From Micromonospora_E sp048060115 (GTDB lineage: Bacteria; Actinomycetota; Actinomycetes; Mycobacteriales; Micromonosporaceae), in contig NZ_JBHMIM010000003.1 in assembly GCF_048060115.1 (NCBI RefSeq), positions 1 through 64,000 of the forward strand: a stretch of 64,000 nt of DNA, in the 5' to 3' direction. Positions 49,734 to 58,332 of this stretch are shown one piece after another. The first letter of the stretch is position 1. The number at the start of each line of letters is the position of its first letter. The translations under genes were made by a program, and so were the position numbers. The notes beneath the pieces are model-generated. The model saw nothing but the letters and a program-made list of their open reading frames with translations. It had not been told where the DNA came from and searched no databases.

Positions 49734-50102
49734 TCAGGCGCGGTCGTGGAGGGTGACCTGGTAGCCGTCGGAGTCGGCGAAGGTGAACGTCCGGCCAAAG
49801 GGGCCGTCGATCGGTGCGGAGACGATGGTGTGGCCGTCGGCGACGAGAGCATCGTGAATGGCCTGGACGTCGGTGGCGTGCAGCCAGATCGCGGCACCGA
49901 TGCCGGGCTGAGCGACGGATGCGAGGTCGGTGCCGGGAACGATGTCGCGCAGCGCGAAGGCGATGGGCTTCGTCTCGAAGACGACGGCGTGCGGAGGTCC
50001 GGTCGGCGAGCGCACGAGGCCGAGGTACTGCTCATAGAACGCCCGTGAGGCGTCGAGGTCGCGCGCTTGCAGCGAGATGAAGTCGGGGCCGGTGACGGGC
50101 AT
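49734..50102 (-). CDS. VOC-family (glyoxalase/dioxygenase-like) protein
   Basis: 122 residues, a single VOC module. FISLQARDLDASRAFYEQYLGL opens the beta-alpha-beta-beta-beta unit and FTFADSDGYQVTLHD closes it with a metal-ligand position (His near the end). Function could be resistance or a small-molecule conversion. It shares the operator-bearing region with the MarR gene, which probably represses both. Confidence 0.88.
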   Translation of the reverse strand: MPVTGPDFISLQARDLDASRAFYEQYLGLVRSPTGPPHAVVFETKPIAFALRDIVPGTDLASVAQPGIGAAIWLHATDVQAIHDALVADGHTIVSAPIDGPFGRTFTFADSDGYQVTLHDRA

Positions 50103-50120
50103 GATGATCTCCGTTCTACG

Positions 50121-50136
50121 TGTCAGTTTCCTGACA
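50121..50136. promoter_or_regulatory. Operator 1, TGTCAG-TTTC-CTGACA
   Basis: Perfect six-base inverted repeat with four-base spacer between the divergent VOC and MarR genes. The same half-sites recur at 50149, 28 bases centre to centre, or about 2.7 turns. Confidence 0.85.
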
Positions 50137-50148
50137 CCAGAGAGCCTA

Positions 50149-50164
50149 TGTCAGAATGCTGACA
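50149..50164. promoter_or_regulatory. Operator 2, TGTCAG-AATG-CTGACA
   Basis: Perfect repeat of the same half-site. Its final base is the first base of the MarR start codon, so bound repressor would cover the transcription or translation start of that gene. Confidence 0.85.
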
Positions 50165-50622
50165 TGAGTCAAGACGGGGTGGGCGTCGACCTGGAGACGT
50201 CCCTGGGCTACCTGCTGAAAGAGGCGTCGAGCGCACTGCGCCAAGCCATGGAGGAGGTGCTGCGGCCGCTCGGGATGAGCGTGACGCGCTACTCGTGCCT
50301 CGAGCTGCTGGCTCAACGACCGGGCTTGTCGAACTCCGAGCTCGCGCGGGGCGCGTTCGTGACCCGGCAGTCGATGAACGTGCTGCTCCAGGCCCTGGAG
50401 CGCGAGGGCTACGTGACCCGGCCGGCGGAGGCGCCCGTCGGGAAGGTTCTCCCCACGCGGCTCACGCCCCGCGGTCGGCGGAGTCTCGAGAAGGCGACCG
50501 TGGCGGTCCGGTCAGTCGAGGTCAGGATGCTGGCCGGCCTGACCGAGACCGAGCAGTCAGACGCGCTCCGGATCCTGCAGAGCATGGTCCGTTCCCTGCG
50601 CGACGGCAACAACGGCGGGTAG
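50164..50622 (+). CDS. MarR-family transcriptional regulator
   Basis: 152 residues from ATG 50164. The winged helix is LAQRPGLSNSELARGAFVTR with QSMNVLLQALEREGYVTRP, residues about 40-78, and the wing is VLPTRLTPRGRR. MarR dimers bind short palindromes and release them with a phenolic or other ligand. The two palindromes at its own start are the evident sites, giving autoregulation and control of the VOC gene. No ribosome site, so a leaderless message is likely. Its end overlaps the GIY-YIG gene by 66 bases. Confidence 0.92.
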   Translation: MSQDGVGVDLETSLGYLLKEASSALRQAMEEVLRPLGMSVTRYSCLELLAQRPGLSNSELARGAFVTRQSMNVLLQALEREGYVTRPAEAPVGKVLPTRLTPRGRRSLEKATVAVRSVEVRMLAGLTETEQSDALRILQSMVRSLRDGNNGG

Positions 50623-51195
50623 TTCGCTCCCCGCCATGCTGCCGGAGTTGTACGAGCTCTTGGCAGCTACCACGGTCGGTTGGACCTGCTCGGGGTCGAC
50701 GCCGTGCACGTTGAGCGGCGGGTGCAGCCGCCGGACAAGCTCGGCCTCGATGCCCGCCGGCTCCGCGTACTCCGCCCAGGTCAGACGCAGGTTCGCGAAC
50801 ATCCACGCGGTCAGCCGCGCCTCATCCTCAGAAATCAGGACGACCCGGTCGGTCCAGGTCGTCCGGAAGCCCTCGGACACCAGAAGCCCGGCCAACGTAC
50901 GACGCAGGGTCGAGCTGCCCGACCGCCGCAGATGGTTGCGCAGGATCCGGCCGCGCAGGCTGGTCGCCCGCCCGAGATACAGCATCCGCAGCGACGGGAC
51001 GCTCCCGTTCGGCGGCCCCGGCAGGTCGGGAAGGACCGACGGCGCAGCCCACCAGGCGTAGACGCCGCTGCCACGGCTCAGCCGCCCGGTGGCGACGTCG
51101 AGTCCGACCGGCACTCCGGAGAGCAGCCGCAGGGCTTCGTCGACCCGAGGCCTGTCTGCCGGGCCGTCACCAGGTCGCGTCTCAGGAATGGCCAT
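50557..51195 (-). CDS. GIY-YIG-like nuclease-family protein
   Basis: 212 residues from ATG 51195. GVYAWWAAPS (GVY for GIY), MLYLGRATSLRGRILRNHLR (YLG with conserved Arg) and IEAELVRRLHPPLNVHG (Glu and Asn of the fold) match a GIY-YIG domain, residues about 43-170. The C-terminal 40 residues overlap the MarR gene on the other strand and may be a random extension. Possible roles: a DNA nuclease or a repair-like stand-alone domain. No partner gene. Confidence 0.75.
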   Translation of the reverse strand: MAIPETRPGDGPADRPRVDEALRLLSGVPVGLDVATGRLSRGSGVYAWWAAPSVLPDLPGPPNGSVPSLRMLYLGRATSLRGRILRNHLRRSGSSTLRRTLAGLLVSEGFRTTWTDRVVLISEDEARLTAWMFANLRLTWAEYAEPAGIEAELVRRLHPPLNVHGVDPEQVQPTVVAAKSSYNSGSMAGSELPAVVAVAQGTDHALQDPERV

Positions 51196-51311
51196 CGCGC
51201 CATCTTAAGGCGTTGAACTCGGACATCGACCCTGTCACGATCTTGCGGGTTGGCAGGGTGCACCGGTCGCCCCCATCCGAGTTTCGAAGATCCGCGAGGG
51301 GCGGTGTGGCC

Positions 51312-52030
51312 ATGACTGGTGTGGATCCCGGGCATGCACGCATCCGTCCTCATGTCCGCCGTGCCGTCGACCGCGCTCGTCGGGTGCTGCTCGACTTCGA
51401 CGGTGTGATGTTCAACGTGAAGGACGCGCTCGGCTCCGATACCCGGGAGAAGGCGATCGCAACGTTGCTGGCGGACCGGGACCACCGTCCACGGCCGGTG
51501 CCGATCACCTTCGCCTGGTTCGGCGTGCACCATGACCCTGGAGTATCTCGCGGAGCGTGAGCCCGATGTTGCCGCCGAGGCGGAAGCGGTGGTGTCGGCA
51601 CTCGAACTGGATGCCGCCCTCACCGCACTGCCCGCCGAAGGTCTGCCGGAGCTCCTCGACGCGTGCGTGGCCAGCGGACGCCAGGTGGCGGTGATCAGCG
51701 ACCTGTCCGAACCTGCGGTACTCGCGACGCTGCGAGCGCGTGGGATGAACGGACGTGTCGCTGCCGTGGCGCCCGGCATGGACTCGACCTGGCGATCCGT
51801 GACGCCGCGCGTCCGGCTGAACGCGCTGCTGACCTGCTCGGCGTCGGCGTGACAGAGTGCCTCGTGGTGAGTGGGATTGCTCGGATGCTCTACGCCGCTC
51901 GCGAAATAGGGGCCGTCAGCCTTGGCTGCGAGTGTGGGCGGGACCGGCGCAAACACCTCGCGTGGACAGAGATACCCGTCGTCTCCAACATCAGGACCCT
52001 GACCCGAGCACTGCTCAGCTTACGGCCAGC
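51312..52030 (+). pseudogene. HAD-superfamily phosphatase, two frameshifts
   Basis: From ATG 51312, VLLDFDGVMFNVKDALG is HAD motif I. Near 51540 the frame shifts (LEYLAEREPDVAAEAEAVVS, then motif II VAVISDLSEPA) and near 51790 shifts back (ARPAERAADLLGVGVTECLV, where motif IV GD is lost, then GAVSLGCE and SNIRTLTRALL). The two changes restore the original frame. Motif-IV Asp is replaced (VVSGIA). Inactive, unless sequencing error explains both shifts. Confidence 0.75.
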
Positions 52031-52146
52031 CATGGGCTCCACCATGGCGGCCTACACCGCAGTCTTCACCGACCAGCAGCCAGCCGGCGTTCATCGAGGA
52101 TGCGATCGGTGCCGGTTGGGAACCGGCGGCGCTGCCACCCAGTCTC

Positions 52147-52647
52147 ATGAACATGAGTGTCCGACGGATCAGCTTGTTGCTCGTGGCCGTCCTGGCAGTG
52201 GCAGCCTGTTCGAACGGCACCGAGCGCGCGCTCTACCTCACTCAGCCGGTTCTTTCCTGCCCGTCCGTGGACGGGCTGGCCGGACAACGCCTTGCCGACC
52301 CGTTGCCTGCGGATTTCCGTCCGGTCTCGGCCGTCCGGTGCACCTTCCGGCTGGCCCTCACGAAATCCGTAAGCTCGCCCACACCCGGCTTCGCCTGGGT
52401 TGCCGCGCACCGGTCCGCCGGTCCGTTCGACGACCTCGTCCAGGCGCTGCACCTACCGCCGCAGGAGCAAATCGGCGAGCCGGTGTGTGCGGCGGTCTTC
52501 GTCATGCCGGTGTTGCTGGCGCTGACGGACGCGTCAGGCAATACGCTCCTGCCGGCCCTGCCGGGTACCGTGTGCCGCAGCCCGCTTCCCGAGGTGCAGT
52601 CGACGCTCGACGGACTGACCTGGGTGGAGATCGACCGTCAGCAGTAG
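52147..52647 (+). CDS. Small lipoprotein, function unknown
   Basis: 166 residues. The signal peptide (RRISLLLVAVLAVAAC) ends with lipobox VAAC. The mature part has four further cysteines (SCPSVD, RCTF, VCAAVF, VCRS), probably two disulfides. No known domain. It lies between two decayed genes but is itself intact. Confidence 0.72.
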   Translation: MNMSVRRISLLLVAVLAVAACSNGTERALYLTQPVLSCPSVDGLAGQRLADPLPADFRPVSAVRCTFRLALTKSVSSPTPGFAWVAAHRSAGPFDDLVQALHLPPQEQIGEPVCAAVFVMPVLLALTDASGNTLLPALPGTVCRSPLPEVQSTLDGLTWVEIDRQQ

Positions 52648-52668
52648 GCACTGAGCTACGGTGTTCCG

Positions 52669-53491
52669 ATGCAGGCGGATGCAGCCCGGCGAGCAACACA
52701 GGCAGCCATGTCGATCGCTCATCGCTCGGCCTGGCTGCCTACGACGCCACCGTCCTGCAGAACTCGAACAAGCTCACCCTGCGTCTGCAGCCCTGCGGTG
52801 TGCTGGCACGGGTGGCACCGGCGGCGCACTATCGTGCCCAGTTTAAAGTGGATGTTGCTGGGCGGCTGTCCGAGGTCGGGAGCCCGGTGGCCGCGCTGGA
52901 AACGACCAAGGTCTTCGTCCAGGACGACTACGTAGTAATTCTGTGGACATACTACGAACCGTTGGCCTCTCGAGCGATTTCACCCGCGCGGACTACGCCA
53001 GAGCACTCGAACGTCTGCACGCCGGGATGCGCCGGGTCGACCTGCCCACCCCGCACGTCACGCACCGGGTTTCCGAGGCCCAGACGCTCGTGGCGGACCA
53101 CGACCGGACGCCGAAGCTGGCCGACGCGGACCGGATCCTTCTCGCCGACACGTTGGAGCGCCGGTGCCGAGCGGTCGGCGGTAGCGGCCGGCCCGAACAG
53201 CTCCTGCACGGTGAACCTCACCCAGGCAACCTCCTCTCGACCCCGGTCGGCCTGCGTTTCATCGACTTCGAGACATGCTGCCAGGGACCAATCGAATTCG
53301 ACCTGGCCCACGCACCCGACGAGGTCGGCAACCTCTACCCGGGCGTCGATCGCCAGCTGCTCCGAGATCGCCGGACCCTCATGCTTGCGATGATCACTAC
53401 GTGGCGCTGGGATCGCGACGACCAGTTCCCCGACTGCCACCAGCTCGGCATCGAGTGGCTGAGCGAACTCCGGAAAGCGACGGCCCGGTAA
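52669..53491 (+). pseudogene. Aminoglycoside phosphotransferase-family kinase, frameshifted
   Basis: Three frames carry successive parts. The N-lobe appears as LGLAAYDATVLQNSNKLTLR. The C-lobe, from 52943 in another frame, has the Brenner-type motif LLHGEPHPGNLLS (His for catalytic Asp, with HGE for HGD) and metal site FIDFETCCQGPIEFDLAHAP. The frame breaks lie near 52730 and 52970. APH-fold enzymes phosphorylate antibiotics or small metabolites; this one is unlikely to work. Confidence 0.78.
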
Positions 53492-53529
53492 GACACCGAG
53501 CCCGGAATCCTTCCCTACAGTGGAACGGC

Positions 53530-53787
53530 ATGGGGATGTACGCCTCGGCACCGTTCAACTGGACGCTGTACCTGTTCTACGGCGGTGACATCCGTGAAGC
53601 GGGGCTGCCCTGGCTTCGCGAACAGGTCACCGAGTTGGCCGCGATGCGGCCGGTCGACGATGACGGAGATCGTCCTGCCGGCCTGTTCCTGGTCACGGAT
53701 GAGCGCGGTGGAGCTTGCCTGTGGCAGGTCCGCGGTGGGTCCGTGGACGAAGGGCCGGCGACGTCCCTGGCGTGGCTCGGTGAGTAG
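53530..53787 (+). CDS. Small hypothetical protein
   Basis: 85 residues from ATG 53530. FNWTLYLFYGGDIREAGLPW and DRPAGLFLVTDERGGACLWQ are well-formed, but no known family was recognised. No membrane helix or signal. It is short and could be a fragment. Confidence 0.5.
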   Translation: MGMYASAPFNWTLYLFYGGDIREAGLPWLREQVTELAAMRPVDDDGDRPAGLFLVTDERGGACLWQVRGGSVDEGPATSLAWLGE

Positions 53788-54086
53788 GACACTGTCGGTA
53801 GAACCTCCGTCGGAAGGGGACCACTGGCGAGGTGATCAGCCGCGCTGTCGGTAGCTGCTGCTGAGCCTCGGTCGCCGATCGAGAGAACAGAGTTACCTTT
53901 CCACGACCGGTCTGCGGCAGATTCGGGCGCATGATCTTGGAGAGCCGTCTCGCAGGTAGGAAGGCACCGCCGAGGACTCGGCTCAACGGCCTGTGCGTTC
54001 CGGGACATCAGCCGATCGGATGACCAAAGGCGACGATCGGCTATTTCCATGTGCGCCAGACACCCTGCGACCCTTAGGAAGGAGGC
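53788..54086. other. No gene recognised
   Basis: About 300 bases. Open frames on the minus strand lack protein character. A strong ribosome site (GGAAGGAGG) ends the region for the gene at 54087. Confidence 0.45.
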
Positions 54087-54806
54087 ATGGCCAACGAGGT
54101 AACCGTTCCCCTGCTGCCGTGCGCATCCATTGACGACATCGAAACCTTTTACGGAGCTCTGGGTTTCCGCACCACGTACAAGCAACGCAAGCCCCACGGG
54201 TGTGTGGCGGTGCAGCGGGAAGATCTGAATCTGCAATTCTTCGAGATCGCCGGGTTCGACCCGGAGCAGTCCTATGGCTCCTGTCTCGTAATCTCCGCAG
54301 ACATCGAGGGACTACACCGGGCATTCGCAGCCGGCATGCGCGCCGCGTACGGCAAGGTACTGGTGTCCGGAACGCCCCGGATGACCCGGCCAAGGGCGCG
54401 GAAGAACGCCGACGGGTCGGGCGGATTCAGCGTCATCGACCCGGGTGGCAACTGGATCCGCGTCTTTCGGGATGCCGCCACCGCGCCCAAGCCGGCCACC
54501 ACGCCTGCCGGGCGGCTGACCAAGGCCCTAGCGAATGCTGTCGTGCAGGCCGATTCCAGGGGAAACGTCGGACAGGCCGTTCGGATCCTCGACAGCGCGT
54601 TGGCCCGCCCGCAGGCCGACGACGACCCGGTCGAGCAGGTAGAGGTCCTGGTCTACCGTGCCGAACTCGCGATGGTGCTGCACGATTCAAAAACTGCGGC
54701 CGAGATGCTGGCCTGCGCCCAGTCCGTCACGCTCACGGAAGACGAATCCGAGAGGGCGGCACCCGCGTTCGACAACGCCGCCGAACTCGCAGCAGCGCTG
54801 CGGTGA
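54087..54806 (+). CDS. VOC-domain (bleomycin-resistance-like) protein with helical C-terminal extension
   Basis: 239 residues. Residues 1-130 are VOC: VPLLPCASIDDIETFYGALG, LQFFEIAGFDPEQSYG and GFSVIDPGGNWIRVFR. Residues 145-239 form helices (VRILDSALARP...YRAELAMVLHD...AAEMLACAQS) like a TPR pair. This combination is seen in actinomycete VOC proteins; function is unknown, perhaps binding and sequestering a small molecule. Excellent ribosome site. Confidence 0.83.
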   Translation: MANEVTVPLLPCASIDDIETFYGALGFRTTYKQRKPHGCVAVQREDLNLQFFEIAGFDPEQSYGSCLVISADIEGLHRAFAAGMRAAYGKVLVSGTPRMTRPRARKNADGSGGFSVIDPGGNWIRVFRDAATAPKPATTPAGRLTKALANAVVQADSRGNVGQAVRILDSALARPQADDDPVEQVEVLVYRAELAMVLHDSKTAAEMLACAQSVTLTEDESERAAPAFDNAAELAAALR

Positions 54807-55131
54807 CTCACCCTAGGAACGCCTCGCTCATCTCGGCACGTCCGGAAGCTGGCGACCAGCAACCACCCTCACCCACGGTGCCTATCAGTTCGCGGCAGAT
54901 CCGGCGCGCCGTCGGCGCGGTGCATGGCGGCGGCCGTCGGCGGGATGCCCGTCAGATCCGGGGTGCGGTACTGCCGTGCGTGAGCCCTCCACTCAACGAC
55001 GGACCGGGACGTGGCGGACCGACGTGCCCGCCCGTACCAAGCAGATCCGGGTGTCGGGAGGGACATGGTCCATGCCGGCGGGCTGGCCAGAGCGCACGGC
55101 AGCGCAGGCGCGCGGGCGTTCTGGCTCCCGG
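54807..55131. other. No gene recognised
   Basis: About 325 bases with no supported protein or RNA. It precedes the hydrolase relic. Confidence 0.45.
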
Positions 55132-55225
55132 CTAGATCGCGGCCAGGATCCGCGCCAGCTCTGCCGGTCGCGTCAGCGTCGGCCAGTGTCCGGAGTCGAT
55201 GCCGACCAGGTCGAGGTGGCCGCCG
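55132..55225 (-). pseudogene. C-terminal remnant of an alpha/beta hydrolase
   Basis: The minus strand gives GGHLDLVGIDSGHWPTLTRP followed by AELARILAAI and a stop, the typical end of small alpha/beta hydrolases with the catalytic His in SGHWP. Upstream sequence is unrelated, so only about 31 codons survive. Confidence 0.75.
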
Positions 55226-55315
55226 TGGCTGCGGTCGCGGCCCGCTTCGGCGCGGCACTTCCGCTGGTGGCGCCCGATGCCGTGCCCAGCGACTAGCCCA
55301 TCGACCATCGACGGT

Positions 55316-56140
55316 TCAGGGCAGGGCCCGGCTGGTCGCGATGGCGGCGTACCTGGTCGTGCTCGGTTTAGGGGTACGGGCGAACGTTTCCCGGTCCACC
55401 GTGTGCAGGCCGAAGTGGAACCGGTAGCCGGCGGCCCACTCGAAGTTGTCCAGCAGGGTCCAGTGGCAGTAGCCGAGCACTGGTACGCCGTCGTCGATCG
55501 CGTCGAGCAGCCCGGCCAGCGACGGTTCGACGAAGGCCGCCCGCAGGGTGTCGTCGTCGACCCCGACGCCGTGTTCGGTCACGAAGACCGGCACACCGCT
55601 GACCTCGTACGCGTACCGCACCGCGCCACCGAGCGCCCTCGGGTCGATCGCCGAGCCCAGTTGGTGCAGGGTGGCCTGCGGCGGTGGCGGCAACAGCCCG
55701 TTGGCGTCGTAGACCGCGCTCTCGTAGTTCTGGATGCCGATGAAGTCGTCGTCGCGGGCCAGCCGCAGCCAGTGGTCGTACACCTCGGCGCGCTTTCGGT
55801 CGCGCAGCGTCGCGTCGTCGCCGGCCACCCTGTCGTCCACGATGGCGATGGAGAGCCCCACCGGCAGATCGGGCCGCCTGGCCTTTAGCGCCGTACGGGC
55901 GGCGAGATGGCCCGCCGTCATCCCGTCGCGCATCGCGTCGAAGTCCTCCGGCAGCATCATGGTGCTGACCCGATAGCGGGGCACCCCGGCGGCGGCGCTG
56001 GCCGCCTCCAGGGTGGCCCGCTCCAGCTTCCGAGCCGATTCCGGCACGTCCGCCCAGGAGAGCAGCTGCGGCAGGTTCGGCTCGTTGAGCGTGACCGCCA
56101 TCGTGATCCGATCACCGAAGTGGCGCATCACCTGGTCGCA
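55316..56140 (-). pseudogene. GH1 beta-glucosidase, N-terminus removed by IS605-type insertion
   Basis: 275 residues of a family 1 glycosidase that usually has about 440-460. The acid/base is in VTLNEPN, the nucleophile in VFVTEHGVG, and the end LGYCHWTLLDNFEW with FGLHTVDRETFARTPKPS is complete. The missing N-terminal ~160 residues lie exactly where the IS605-type end TTGACATCCTC begins at 56141 (the host frame reads CDQVM up to it). Both catalytic glutamates remain but the barrel is incomplete, so it should be inactive. Confidence 0.88.
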
Positions 56141-56745
56141 TTGACATCCTCGCCGTCCTAAACGGCGGCGATTCCAGCCACGCTGCGCGTGACACGCGCA
56201 GCGTTCTGGTGGGTTACCGTTTCACCGCGCGGTGCCGAGACGAGTCCCGGTCCTACCCGCGCTCCACGGTCGTTGAAGTCCGCCTGCCCGGCGGCCTTGA
56301 TGTTGATCGCGGCGTTGACGTCCCGGTCGTGGTGACTGCCACACGGACACACCCACGACCGAACGTTCAACGCCATCCTGCCGTTGACGCGCCCGCAGTC
56401 GGAACACGTCCGGGTGGACGGGAGCCACCGGTCCACCCGGCCGAACGTGCGTCCGTACCTCGCCGCCTTGTACTCCAGCATTGCGGTGAAGCTGGCCCAG
56501 CCCGCGTCGTGCACGGACCTGGCCAGCCGGGTCCGGCCGAGACCGGCAACGGCAAGGTCCTCGACGTACACCGCTTGGTTCTCACGGATGATCGTCGTGG
56601 ACAGCTTGTGCTGCCAGTCCCGCCGGGTGTCGGCCACCCGGGCGTGTGCCCTGGCGACCTTCACGACAGCCTTCTTACGGCGGTTGCTGCCCCGCTGCTT
56701 GCGGGACAGATCCTGTTGCAGCCGCTCGACCTCCAGCGTACCTAC
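56141..56745 (-). mobile_element. IS200/IS605-type remnant with truncated TnpB
   Basis: The right end carries GAGGATGTCAA (minus strand) preceded by a small GC hairpin, as in IS1341/IS605 elements. The minus-strand frame ending at 56158 reads VERLQQDLSRKQRGSNRRKK, then YVEDLAVAGLGR (RuvC-II Glu), zinc-finger CSDCG...CPCGSHHDRDVNAA (RuvC-III Asp). The N-terminal half including RuvC-I is missing. The guide-RNA end adjacent to the right end is retained. No TnpA. The residual protein cannot be an active nuclease. Confidence 0.85.
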
Positions 56746-56892
56746 GAGGACGGGCCGGTGGTCGTCGCCACCGGAGAGGGTCGCGGCACCAGCGTCGAGC
56801 ATGGACCGTTCCGCTTCGCCTTCAACGATCTGTTCACGTTCCGCGACGGGCTCGTCGCCCGCGTCGACTCCTACGTCGTCCCGCTGCCCTGA
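56746..56892 (+). pseudogene. C-terminal fragment of a SnoaL-like/NTF2-fold protein
   Basis: The plus-strand frame before the stop at 56892 reads YEDGPVVVATGEGRGTSVEH and FRFAFNDLFTFRDGLVARVD with a DSYVVPLP end, as in nuclear transport factor 2-like proteins. The upstream half is replaced by the TnpB relic on the other strand. Confidence 0.7.
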
Positions 56893-56900
56893 CCCGCTGG

Positions 56901-58265
56901 TCAGGTGAGTTGCGCTACGGCGGACTGGATGGCGCGGTGCACCGTCGGGTACGCGTAGATCATGTGCCGCAGGCTGGTCAACGGCACCTCGCCGTGCACC
57001 GCCACGGCGAGTGCGCCGAGCACCTCGCCGCCGGTCGGGCCGGCCGACGTCGCCCCGACCAGCACGCCCCGGTCGACGTCGGCGACCAGCTTGATGAAGC
57101 CGTCGTTGCCCGGCCCGTGAATCCAGCCCCGTGACGAGTCCGGCACCTCGGTCACCGCCACCGCGACGTCGATGCCCTGCTCGCGGGCCTGCTGCTCGGT
57201 CAGCCCGACGGCGCCGATCTCCGGATCGGTGAAGGTGACCCGGGGCACCGCCCGGTACTCGGCCGCCGGCCCGCCCTGGTCGAGGATGTCGCGGACCGCC
57301 ACGTCCGCCTGGTACGTGGCGAGATGGGTGAAGGCGCCGTGGCCGGCGATGTCGCCGACCGCCCACATCCCGTCGCCGACCCGCATCCGGTCGTCGACCG
57401 GCAGGTAGTGGCCAGCCGGGTCGAGCCCGACCGTGTCCAGGCCGAGGCTGCCCAGGTCACCGCGGCGGCCGGTGGCGACCAGCAGCCGCTGCCCGCTCTC
57501 CGGGCCGCCCTGGGACAGGTGTACGGCGAACGTGTCGTCGTGGTGCTCGACCCACTCGGCCCGGGTGCCGAGCCGGATCCGGACTCCGTCGGCGCCGAGG
57601 ACCCGCTCGGCCAGCGCGGAGGATTCCGGCTCCTCGTGGGAGAGCACCCGCTCGCCGGGCTCGACGATGGTCACCCGTACGCCGAACCGGGCGAAGACCT
57701 GGGCCAGCTCCAGCCCGATCGCCCCGCCGCCGAGCACCACCAGCGACTCGGGCAGCTCGGCGACCTCGATGGCTTCCTTGTTGGTCCAGTACGGGGTGCC
57801 GGCCAGCCCGTCGATCGGCGGCACGGCCGGCACGGTGCCGGTGGCGATCACCACGCCCCGGCGGGCGGTGAACTCCTGCCCGTCGACGTCGACCCGGCCT
57901 GGGCCGGTGAGCCGGGCGGTGCCGTGCAGTACGCGTACCCCTTTGTCGGTGAGCCGGTCCACGGCGGCGGTGTCGGTCCAGTCGGCGGTGGCCTCGTCGC
58001 GGATCCGCCGCGCCACCGGCGTCCAGTCTGGATGCACGTCGGCGGTGCCGGCCAGGTCGGCGATCCGGCGGCCCTCGGCGAGCGCGTTCGCGGCCCGGAT
58101 CATCATTTTGCTGGGGACGCAGCCCCAGTAGGGGCATTCGCCGCCGACCAGTCGCCGCTCGACGCCGACGACGGCCAGTCCGGCCTGGGCGAGCCGGCCG
58201 GCGACCTCCTCGCCACCGACCCCGAGCCCGACGACCACGACATCCACCTGTTCCGGCTCACGCAT
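56901..58265 (-). CDS. Pyridine nucleotide-disulfide oxidoreductase, lipoamide dehydrogenase-like
   Basis: 454 residues from ATG 58265. FAD motif VVVVGLGVGGEEVA, redox disulfide GGECPYWGCVPSKMM, and NAD(P) motif GGGAIGLELAQVFARFG define the family. The second FAD segment is WAVGDIAG. At the dimer interface, where lipoamide dehydrogenases have HAHPTxxE, this protein has YAYPTVHR, so the catalytic His-Glu pair is missing. It is likely a related reductase for another disulfide, quinone or small oxidant. It precedes the photolyase and carotenoid genes. Confidence 0.87.
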   Translation of the reverse strand: MREPEQVDVVVVGLGVGGEEVAGRLAQAGLAVVGVERRLVGGECPYWGCVPSKMMIRAANALAEGRRIADLAGTADVHPDWTPVARRIRDEATADWTDTAAVDRLTDKGVRVLHGTARLTGPGRVDVDGQEFTARRGVVIATGTVPAVPPIDGLAGTPYWTNKEAIEVAELPESLVVLGGGAIGLELAQVFARFGVRVTIVEPGERVLSHEEPESSALAERVLGADGVRIRLGTRAEWVEHHDDTFAVHLSQGGPESGQRLLVATGRRGDLGSLGLDTVGLDPAGHYLPVDDRMRVGDGMWAVGDIAGHGAFTHLATYQADVAVRDILDQGGPAAEYRAVPRVTFTDPEIGAVGLTEQQAREQGIDVAVAVTEVPDSSRGWIHGPGNDGFIKLVADVDRGVLVGATSAGPTGGEVLGALAVAVHGEVPLTSLRHMIYAYPTVHRAIQSAVAQLT

Positions 58266-58332
58266 GAGGCCAGCATGGCAGAGGGCACGAACCGCCACCG
58301 ACCGGGCGGCCAGGATCAGTGGTCGGACAGGA

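Noticed and set aside
51663..53393. 576-residue plus-strand protein
   Set aside because: It strings together pieces of the HAD and APH pseudogenes with out-of-frame lipoprotein sequence between them.
56141..56745. Active TnpB nuclease
   Set aside because: The RuvC-I aspartate region and N-terminus are missing.
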